From: Campylobacteraceae bacterium UBA1877
Lineage (GTDB): Bacteria; Campylobacterota; Campylobacteria; Campylobacterales; Campylobacteraceae
Reading direction: 5' to 3'
Length of the DNA: 5,387 nt
NCBI GenBank assembly: GCA_002352945.1
Contig: DDHL01000044.1
Coordinates: 1-5,387 of the forward strand
A model generated the notes under the pieces. That model made no database searches. It had not been told where the DNA came from and worked only from the letters and a program-made list of their open reading frames with translations. The translations under genes were made by a program, and so were the position numbers. Positions 1 through 4,850 of this stretch are shown one piece after another (the stretch's first letter is position 1; each line of letters opens with the position of its first letter).

Positions 1-1
1 T

Positions 2-343
2 ATTTTTATCGCCCTTGGCGCAAATGACGGCTTAAGAGGGCTTGATTTAAACCAAAGCCAAAAAAATTTAGAAACAATTATAAATTTAGCCCTTGAAGCT
101 AAAGCCAAAGTTGTGCTTGCAAAAATGCTTATGCCGCCAAATTACGGGCCAGATTACACTAAAGCTTTTAGCCAAATGTATGAGAATTTAAAAACGAAAT
201 TTAACCTTCCTATGATGCCTTTTTTACTTGAAGGAGTTGCTGGAAAAAAAGAGTTTAACCAAAGCGATGGAATCCATCCAAACAAAAAAGGGCATGAGAT
301 AATTGCCAAAAATGTATTTGAATTTTTAAAAAAGAGCCTGTAA
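2..343 (+). CDS. tesA: SGNH/GDSL-family esterase (TesA-like arylesterase/lysophospholipase), C-terminal part
   Basis: This is the last 113 codons of an SGNH hydrolase; the start lies left of the window. The reading frame is open from base 2, well before the first internal ATG at 113. Seen: near the left edge, visible residues 6-9 read GAND, the block III Gly-x-Asn-Asp motif whose Asn helps form the oxyanion hole. Visible residues 89-92 read DGIH, the block V Asp-x-x-His catalytic pair, followed by PNKKGHEIIA, the usual C-terminal helix of TesA-type enzymes. The block I GDS serine would lie upstream and cannot be checked. TesA enzymes are usually periplasmic and hydrolyse acyl thioesters, aryl esters or lysophospholipids. 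The full length is normally about 180-210 aa, so roughly half is visible. The stop codon overlaps the next gene's ATG by one base (TAATG), so the two genes are probably translationally coupled. The TesA assignment rests on family motifs plus the YbbA/YbbP-like neighbours; the exact substrate is unknown. Confidence 0.88.
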   Translation: MFIALGANDGLRGLDLNQSQKNLETIINLALEAKAKVVLAKMLMPPNYGPDYTKAFSQMYENLKTKFNLPMMPFLLEGVAGKKEFNQSDGIHPNKKGHEIIAKNVFEFLKKSL

Positions 344-1005
344 TGTTAAAGCTAAAATCGATAAAAAAATCCTATTTTCAAGGAAATCAAAAAATAGAGA
401 TTTTTGAGAATTTAAATTTTACGCTAGATAAGGGTAAAACAGTTGCCATCATGGGCAAATCTGGCAGCGGAAAATCTACGCTGCTCTCTTTGATTTCTGG
501 AATCATTAAGCCAGAGAGTGGAGAGATTTGGTTAGATGGGGTATCATACTCAAATTTAAGCGAGAGCCAGTTAAATGATTTTAGAGCCACAAATATTGGA
601 TTTATTTTTCAAAACTTTCATTTAGTTTCTTATCTTAATGCCCTTGAAAATGTCATGCTTCCTGCCAAAGTTTGCAAAATTTCTAACCCAAAAGAAAAAG
701 CGATTGAACTTTTAAAAAATGTAGGCTTGTCTCATCGATTAGACCACTTGCCTTCTGAACTTAGTGGCGGAGAGAGGCAGCGTGTCGCCATAGCTAGGGC
801 GCTTATTCACAATCCTAAGATTATCCTAGCTGATGAGCCAAGTGGAAATTTAGACGAGCAAACTGGAAACGAAGTAATGGATGTGCTTTTTAAACTTATA
901 AAAGAAAATAGAATCACTTTAATACTAGTTACCCATTCCAAAGAGGTTGCAAAAAGATGTGAAAAAATTTACGAACTTACAATGGGGAGCCTAAGAGAAT
1001 GCTAA
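343..1005 (+). CDS. ybbA: ABC transporter ATP-binding protein, LolD/MacB/YbbA type
   Basis: A complete 220-aa nucleotide-binding subunit that hydrolyses ATP on the cytoplasmic face of the inner membrane to drive the FtsX-fold permease encoded next. All ABC motifs are intact: Walker A GKSGSGKS at residues 38-45, Q-loop Gln at about 90 (FIFQNFHL), signature LSGGE at 140-144, Walker B IILADE at 160-165, D-loop SGNLD at 167-171 and H-loop His at 198. The short length, the FQNFHL Q-loop and the ADEPSGNLD stretch are typical of the MacB/LolD/FtsE branch. These enzymes usually do not move solutes across the membrane but transmit force to periplasmic domains. The start ATG overlaps the esterase stop, with AAGAG at 332-336 as a plausible ribosome binding site. 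The 3' end overlaps the permease by 7 bases. YbbA is preferred over LolD or MacB because of the adjacent TesA-like gene and the 828-aa permease; sequence alone cannot fully separate these subfamilies. Confidence 0.93.
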   Translation: MLKLKSIKKSYFQGNQKIEIFENLNFTLDKGKTVAIMGKSGSGKSTLLSLISGIIKPESGEIWLDGVSYSNLSESQLNDFRATNIGFIFQNFHLVSYLNALENVMLPAKVCKISNPKEKAIELLKNVGLSHRLDHLPSELSGGERQRVAIARALIHNPKIILADEPSGNLDEQTGNEVMDVLFKLIKENRITLILVTHSKEVAKRCEKIYELTMGSLREC

Positions 1006-3485
1006 CCCTTGAGCTTGTTCTAAAAGCACTAAAACGCTCAAAATCTTTTTCAATAATTTTCATACTTAACTTCTCCTTGGCAATTGCCTCTTTATCCTAC
1101 TTGCAATTTTTTAAAGCAAGCATTGATAGCTCCCTTGATGCTAAAGCAAAGAGCCTTTTAGGGGCAGATTTGGTTGTATCTTCACGGTTTCCAATCAGTG
1201 ATGAGCAGATAATCAATCTAAAACAAAAACTTCCTGAGATAAAAAATTTTAGTCAAGGAGTTTCTACTGTTAGCATGGTCTCATCAAAAACAAGAGCCAG
1301 ACTTATGGAGCTTGTTAAGGTTGAAACAAATTTTCCATACTATGGCGGATTAGTCTTTCATGATAAAACAAAATATCCAAACCAAGCTCCTATGCCAAAA
1401 GATGATGAAGTCTGGGTTTATAAAGAGGTTTTAGATCTTTTAGATTTAAAACTCGGCCAAAAGATTAAAATAGGCAAAGAGAGTTTTATAGTAAGCAAAA
1501 TTATTGAATCAGATACATTAAAAGCAGTCAGCTTTAGCGGTTTTATGCCAAAAATATACCTAAGCGAGGCTGCATTAAAAAAGAGCGGACTTTTGCAGTT
1601 TGGCTCAACCGCAAGATATAAATTAAACTACCAATTTAGCAAAAACTTTGACAACAAAGAGCTTGAAAAAATTGAAGAAGACTTGGAAAAAAGTATCGAT
1701 CAAAATCTAAGGGTTCTCTCGCCAAATGATGGAAGAGATAGGCTTTTGAGAGTTTTAAATTTTATCACAAACTTTTTATCACTAGTTTCGCTCATCTCTT
1801 TCTTTTTAGGCCTTGTTGGTTTGATATATCTTTATTCGGGTTTTCTAAGGCGCCACCAAAACGATATTAATATTTTAAGCGATTTGGGAGTTAGCAAAAA
1901 AGTTATATCCTTTACATATTTGCTTCATCTTTTTATTTTAGTTTTAATATCTAGCATTATTGTCTTTTTATCTATTTTTTTAACTGCCAATTTTTTAGGA
2001 CCTTTTATCCAAAAACTCATAGGTTTTGAGTTTACTTTTAATCTTGAATATCTCTTTTTTGTAAAATCATTTTTTGTACTACTGCTTTTAAGCCTGAGCG
2101 TTGGAATTCCGCTCATTTTACCCTTGGTTCAAAGAAAAAAGTTTGGCAATTTAAAAACTTTTTTAATCTTTACTCCCTTTATTGCAATTTTACTGCTTAT
2201 TGCCCACTTTGTAACTCCAAGCAAAAACGTAGGACTCTTTTTTGCACTCATTATACTAAGCTTGATTGCTCTTTTTTTCTTTATTGGAGCATTTTTACTT
2301 CAAAAGTTTGATTTTTCCGGACACTTTAAAAATCTCTCCATTTCATTAGCAATTAAAAATATCACGAGAGAAAAGCAAACTTCGCTAAGCCTATTTGTGG
2401 CCATACTTTTGTGTACAACTTTTTTTAGTCTCATACCGCAAGTTGGCACATCACTATCTAGCGCACTAACCCAAAGCGCCCAAGAGAGACCTCGTTTTTT
2501 TGTACTTGATATCAAAGAAGAAGATTTAACCCTGCTGCAAAAAGATGTGAAGTCATTGGGTGCTACACTGCAAAATATTTCACCAATGGTGCGAGGCCGA
2601 ATAATTAAAATTAACGGCAAAAATTTTGCCAATGCTAAAGTAGCAAATGGTGATGATGGCAGATTAAGAGGTGGGGCAGTAAACCTCTCTTATAGAAATA
2701 GCTTAAGAGCGAGCGAGAAGATAGTTCAAGGGAAAGAGTTTAGTGGAAAATATGACTCTTTGGATTTTTCAAAGCCTGTAGAGCTTAGTGTTGAAGAGGG
2801 TTTTGCAAAAAGGAGAGGAATAAAACTTAAAGATAAGATTGTTTTTGACGTGCTAGGATTAGAGATTGAAGCAAATGTGGTAAATATTAGAACAGTAAAT
2901 TGGCTAGAGTTTGTACCCAACTTCTTTTTTATCTTGCAAGAAGGAGCAATTGACGATGCACCCAAAGTGCTTTTAGCAACAATACCTTCGGGCGATTATA
3001 ATCCAACTAACTTGCTTTTAAGTCTTACCGAAGCCTTTCCTTCTCTTACAATAATAGATGTTAAAAATATTTTTGAAACCTTTGCCCAACTTGTAAAAAG
3101 TGTTGTAAAAATAACTGATAATATGAGCTTTTACTCCATTGCTGTTGGATTGATTATGAGTTTTATCATTATCCAATATCAAATGAATTTACAAAAAAAC
3201 AATATTTTACGCCTAAAAATGATAGGAATAAAAAATAGAGTTGTTAAAAACTCTTTTTTGATTGAATATGGACTCATTTCACTCTTTGCAAGTGCTTTGG
3301 GTGTGGTTTTAGGAAGCCTTGGCTCATACATCATTAGCAATACTCTTTTTGAATCATATTGGGATTTACGAATTATGGTAGTAGCAGGATATCTTTTTTT
3401 AATTCCTCTGCTTACAATTTTAGTAGTAAGCCTGTTTACCACTAGAGTTATCAACCAAAAAGAGAATGTGCTTTTTGGGGAGTAA
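999..3485 (+). CDS. ybbP: FtsX-family ABC permease, YbbP-like, ten predicted membrane segments
   Basis: A complete 828-aa inner-membrane permease. Hydrophobic stretches suggest ten membrane segments, near residues 17-38, 257-283, 302-330, 351-377, 386-404, 409-434, 461-483, 711-729, 752-779 and 790-813. Two large hydrophilic domains, about 40-255 and 485-710, should lie in the periplasm. The layout is a duplicated FtsX/MacB module: each half has one segment, a periplasmic domain, then more segments. After segments 2 and 8 come related cytoplasmic stretches, INILSDLGVSKKVI (290-303) and ILRLKMIGIKNRVVK (736-750), which resemble FtsX-family coupling helices that contact the ATPase. Length and topology match YbbP (about 800 aa) better than LolC/LolE (about 400 aa, four segments) or MacB (ATPase fused). 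The ATG at 999 lies inside the end of the ATPase gene, with GGGGAG at 984-989 as ribosome binding site, so coupled translation is likely. Arginine codons are 20 AGR to 8 CGN. The transported or extracted substrate cannot be read from the sequence; hydrophobic or lipid-like compounds are inferred from the TesA link. Confidence 0.9.
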   Translation: MLTLELVLKALKRSKSFSIIFILNFSLAIASLSYLQFFKASIDSSLDAKAKSLLGADLVVSSRFPISDEQIINLKQKLPEIKNFSQGVSTVSMVSSKTRARLMELVKVETNFPYYGGLVFHDKTKYPNQAPMPKDDEVWVYKEVLDLLDLKLGQKIKIGKESFIVSKIIESDTLKAVSFSGFMPKIYLSEAALKKSGLLQFGSTARYKLNYQFSKNFDNKELEKIEEDLEKSIDQNLRVLSPNDGRDRLLRVLNFITNFLSLVSLISFFLGLVGLIYLYSGFLRRHQNDINILSDLGVSKKVISFTYLLHLFILVLISSIIVFLSIFLTANFLGPFIQKLIGFEFTFNLEYLFFVKSFFVLLLLSLSVGIPLILPLVQRKKFGNLKTFLIFTPFIAILLLIAHFVTPSKNVGLFFALIILSLIALFFFIGAFLLQKFDFSGHFKNLSISLAIKNITREKQTSLSLFVAILLCTTFFSLIPQVGTSLSSALTQSAQERPRFFVLDIKEEDLTLLQKDVKSLGATLQNISPMVRGRIIKINGKNFANAKVANGDDGRLRGGAVNLSYRNSLRASEKIVQGKEFSGKYDSLDFSKPVELSVEEGFAKRRGIKLKDKIVFDVLGLEIEANVVNIRTVNWLEFVPNFFFILQEGAIDDAPKVLLATIPSGDYNPTNLLLSLTEAFPSLTIIDVKNIFETFAQLVKSVVKITDNMSFYSIAVGLIMSFIIIQYQMNLQKNNILRLKMIGIKNRVVKNSFLIEYGLISLFASALGVVLGSLGSYIISNTLFESYWDLRIMVVAGYLFLIPLLTILVVSLFTTRVINQKENVLFGE

Positions 3486-3573
3486 ATAATCTAGCCACTT
3501 TAATTTTATGTAGATTATTAGGCTTAATACACTGCACATATTTAAAAACAAAGTGAGAATCTAAAAAAAGAAG
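3486..3573. other. Convergent spacer between permease and tRNA-Asn; no gene
   Basis: An 88-bp gap between the end of the + strand ABC operon and the 3' end of the minus-strand tRNA. I see no coding potential. It begins with an AT-rich inverted repeat, AATAATCTA at 3485-3493 and TAGATTATT at 3511-3519 (nine perfect pairs, 17-nt loop, left arm touching the stop codon), with no T-run after it on either strand. It ends with seven A's at 3563-3569, which read as a U-run just past the CCA end of the tRNA. A convincing bidirectional terminator is not visible. Confidence 0.5.
3563..3573 (-). terminator. U-run just downstream of tRNA-Asn; possible transcript end
   Basis: On the minus strand the tRNA CCA is followed by CTTCTTTTTTTAG, with seven T's starting four bases after the CCA. 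There is no separate GC-rich hairpin before it. If termination occurs here it would rely on the tRNA fold itself or on Rho. The U-run could equally be only a processing site for 3' trimming. Confidence 0.3.
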
Positions 3574-3648
3574 TGGCTCCGGATACTGGATTCGAACCAG
3601 TGACCAAGTGATTAACAGTCACCTACTCTACCGCTGAGCTAATCCGGA
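3574..3648 (-). tRNA. tRNA-Asn (anticodon GTT), CCA encoded
   Basis: A complete 75-nt tRNA that decodes AAC/AAU, read on the minus strand. The acceptor stem pairs TCCGGAT (5' end at 3648) with ATCCGGA, followed by discriminator G and an encoded CCA whose last base is at 3574. The D arm contains TAGCTCAGCGGTAGAG. The anticodon stem GGTGA/TCACT encloses the loop CTGTTAA; the GTT anticodon is complementary to + strand bases 3614-3616. The T arm has the invariant GGTTCGAATCC. It stands alone in this window, convergent with the ABC permease gene and divergent from the TAXI transporter. A perfect consensus promoter lies directly upstream. Confidence 0.98.
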
Positions 3649-3669
3649 ACACCTTAAAATGAGACCGAA

Positions 3670-3698
3670 ATTATAGGCAAAAAGTTTGGTTTTGTCAA
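3670..3698 (-). promoter_or_regulatory. Perfect-consensus sigma70 promoter for tRNA-Asn
   Basis: Read on the minus strand, TTGACA (3698-3693) and TATAAT (3675-3670) are separated by exactly 17 bp. Transcription should start near 3663, about 15 bases before the mature tRNA 5' end at 3648, leaving a short leader for RNase P to remove. A full -35 match is notable because many promoters in Campylobacterota lack a clear -35 box; strong stable-RNA promoters are the expected exception. The -35 box lies inside an 8-bp inverted repeat, described separately. Confidence 0.85.
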
Positions 3699-3710
3699 GC
3701 CCTGACAAAA
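3690..3710. repeat. 8-bp inverted repeat over the tRNA-Asn -35 box
   Basis: TTTTGTCA (3690-3697) and TGACAAAA (3703-3710) are perfect inverted arms around the 5-bp spacer AGCCC. The left arm covers most of the -35 hexamer on the minus strand. No T-run follows the dyad on either strand, so it does not look like an intrinsic terminator. It could be an operator for a dimeric protein or a by-product of the TTGACA box. Confidence 0.45.
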
Positions 3711-3792
3711 AAATTCTATTTAAATTTTTTTACATGTAAAGAATATGATTTTTTGTCACATTTAGTAACAGAATCTTTATTAAATCTTTAAG

Positions 3793-3798
3793 TAGAAT
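3793..3798 (+). promoter_or_regulatory. Candidate -10 box (TAGAAT) of the TAXI TRAP operon
   Basis: TAGAAT matches the -10 consensus at five of six positions and would start transcription near 3805, leaving a leader of about 45 nt. No good -35 hexamer lies 16-18 bp upstream. That region is instead occupied by the second AATCTTTA copy and the end of the first, as would fit an activator-dependent promoter. TAATAT at 3815-3820 is a weaker alternative. No sigma54 GG-N10-GC pattern was seen. Confidence 0.35.
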
Positions 3799-3818
3799 CA
3801 CAGAATTTTAAGGTTAAT

Positions 3819-3835
3819 ATTAGATTAAATCTAAT
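3819..3835. repeat. 17-nt perfect palindrome just upstream of the TAXI ribosome binding site
   Basis: ATTAGATT and AATCTAAT flank a single central A, giving eight perfect pairs per side. It ends three bases before the GAGGAG ribosome binding site (3839-3844). As DNA it would suit a homodimeric regulator. As RNA it could fold only into a weak, almost all A-U stem, so an operator is the more likely reading. Confidence 0.5.
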
Positions 3836-3849
3836 TTTGAGGAGATTTC

Positions 3850-4797
3850 ATGAAGAAAAAAATTGCTTCAATTGCCCTTGGCAGCGCACTTTTTGTTTCT
3901 GCCAACGCAGCTGAATTTATTACAATAGGTACAGGTGGCGTTACGGGAACATATTACCCAACTGGCGGTGCAGTGTGTCGTTTGGTAAATAAAACAAAAA
4001 AAGAGAGTGGAATTCGATGTTCGGTGGAATCTACCGGAGGTTCAGTATATAATGTAAACACTATTCGAGCAGGAGAGCTTGATTTTGGTATCGCACAAAG
4101 CGATGTAGTACATTATGCTATTAATGGCGAAGATAAATTTGAAGGCAACCCATACAAAGGTTTACGTTCAGTTATGGGAATCTACACAGAGCTTCTTGCA
4201 TTGGTTGTCTCTAAAGAGTCTGGAATCAAAACAATGTCCGATATCAAAGGCAAGCGAATCAATGTAGACATTCCAGGTTCTGGTACCCGCGTTACAGCAG
4301 AAATTGTGATGAAAGCACTTGGTGTTAGCACTGATGATTTAGCCCTAGTGAGTGAGCTAAAATCAACTGAAGGTCCAAATATGCTTAAAGACCGCAAAAT
4401 TGATGGATATTTTGGTGTATTTGGTCACCCAACCGCAAATATTAAAGATGCAGCAACATCAGTTGATGCCTATCTTGTTCCAATCGAAGGTCCTGAGATT
4501 GATGAGCTTACAAAAAAATACCCTTACTATGCGAAAGGTTTAATCTCTGGAACTTTTTACCGCGGCATTACAAACGATACTCCTAGCATTGGTGTAAAAG
4601 CTGTTTTAGTTACAAGCGACAAAGTAAGTGAAAAAGCAGTCTATACGCTTACAAAAGCTATTGTAGAAAACTTTGAAGAGTTTAAAAAACTCCATCCTGC
4701 ATACAAAACTATTACAAAAGAGAGCTTGCTAGAAGGCATTGTGGCTCCACTCCATCCAGGAGCAGAAAAGTACTATAAGGAAGCAGGCTTACTATAA
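3850..4797 (+). CDS. TAXI-family TRAP transporter substrate-binding protein
   Basis: A complete 315-aa periplasmic receptor that binds a solute and delivers it to the TRAP permease encoded next. Residues 1-20 form a signal peptide: a KKK N-region, a hydrophobic core and an AlaAsnAla cleavage site before Ala21. The mature protein starts with the family hallmark ITIGTGGVTGTYYPTGGA (24-41), then CRLVNK, CSVESTGGSVYNVNTIRAGELDFGIAQSD, and near the end LHPGAEKYYKEAGLL. Length is usual for TAXI receptors. Cys43 and Cys57 are the only cysteines and could form a disulfide. The ATG at 3850 is well supported by GAGGAG at 3839-3844 and by the signal peptide beginning exactly there. Characterised TAXI members bind glutamate-like carboxylates; the ligand here is unknown. 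All eight arginine codons are CGN, unlike the AGR-rich ABC operon upstream, suggesting high expression or a different origin. A hairpin separates it from the permease gene 53 bp downstream. Confidence 0.95.
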   Translation: MKKKIASIALGSALFVSANAAEFITIGTGGVTGTYYPTGGAVCRLVNKTKKESGIRCSVESTGGSVYNVNTIRAGELDFGIAQSDVVHYAINGEDKFEGNPYKGLRSVMGIYTELLALVVSKESGIKTMSDIKGKRINVDIPGSGTRVTAEIVMKALGVSTDDLALVSELKSTEGPNMLKDRKIDGYFGVFGHPTANIKDAATSVDAYLVPIEGPEIDELTKKYPYYAKGLISGTFYRGITNDTPSIGVKAVLVTSDKVSEKAVYTLTKAIVENFEEFKKLHPAYKTITKESLLEGIVAPLHPGAEKYYKEAGLL

Positions 4798-4806
4798 GCC
4801 CATTCG

Positions 4807-4834
4807 CTCCCAAGTTTAACTTGGGAGACTTTTT
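4807..4834 (+). terminator. Intercistronic hairpin with T-run between binding protein and permease genes
   Basis: CTCCCAAGTT (4807-4816) and AACTTGGGAG (4818-4827) are perfect complementary arms around one T. In RNA this would be about eight pairs, five of them G-C-containing, with a TTTAA loop. ACTTTTT follows, five T's ending at 4834. It begins nine bases after the TAXI stop and ends before the permease ribosome binding site. It is best read as a leaky terminator or a 3' stabiliser that keeps binding-protein mRNA more abundant than permease mRNA, since both genes clearly belong to one transporter. Confidence 0.75.
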
Positions 4835-4850
4835 AGTTTAAGAGGTGTCT

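Larger units (their letters stand above)
3649..3849. promoter_or_regulatory. Divergent control region between tRNA-Asn and the TAXI TRAP operon
   Basis: A 201-bp AT-rich spacer with no coding potential. From left to right it holds the tRNA promoter with its inverted repeat, a 12-bp palindrome TTTACATGTAAA (3729-3740), the dyad TGTCAC-N5-GTAACA (3754-3770), two copies of AATCTTTA eleven bases apart (3772 and 3783), the -10-like hexamer TAGAAT (3793-3798), a 17-nt palindrome (3819-3835) and the ribosome binding site of the TAXI gene. The density of symmetric elements suggests control by one or more regulators; which protein binds cannot be read from the sequence. Confidence 0.55.

Noticed and set aside
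113..343. A separate 76-aa gene starting at the ATG at 113
   Set aside because: The same frame is open to the left edge and encodes the GxND motif of the esterase before that ATG, so this is an internal Met of a truncated gene.
387..590. Minus-strand open frame inside the ATPase gene
   Set aside because: It lies wholly antisense to a gene with every ABC motif intact and has no recognisable protein features of its own.
1925..3454. Four minus-strand open frames inside the permease gene
   Set aside because: All are antisense to one continuous, membrane-protein-like reading frame; their Ser/Lys-rich translations are what reversed hydrophobic codons produce.
3485..3519. Inverted repeat after the permease stop as an intrinsic terminator
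   Set aside because: The arms are almost all A/T, the loop is 17 nt and no T-run follows on either strand, so a stable terminator hairpin is unlikely.
3493..3578. 8-bp inverted copy of the tRNA 3' end (AGCCACTT at 3493-3500, AAGTGGCT at 3571-3578), considered as an attachment-site remnant
   Set aside because: It is too short, and it is inverted rather than direct as an integration duplication would be. No integrase or other mobile gene is visible nearby.
3690..3710. The dyad beside the tRNA promoter as a terminator
   Set aside because: On neither strand is it followed by a T-run, and its left arm is largely explained by the -35 box.
4182..4397. Minus-strand open frame inside the TAXI receptor gene
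   Set aside because: Antisense to strongly conserved family sequence and without a convincing ribosome binding site or motif.
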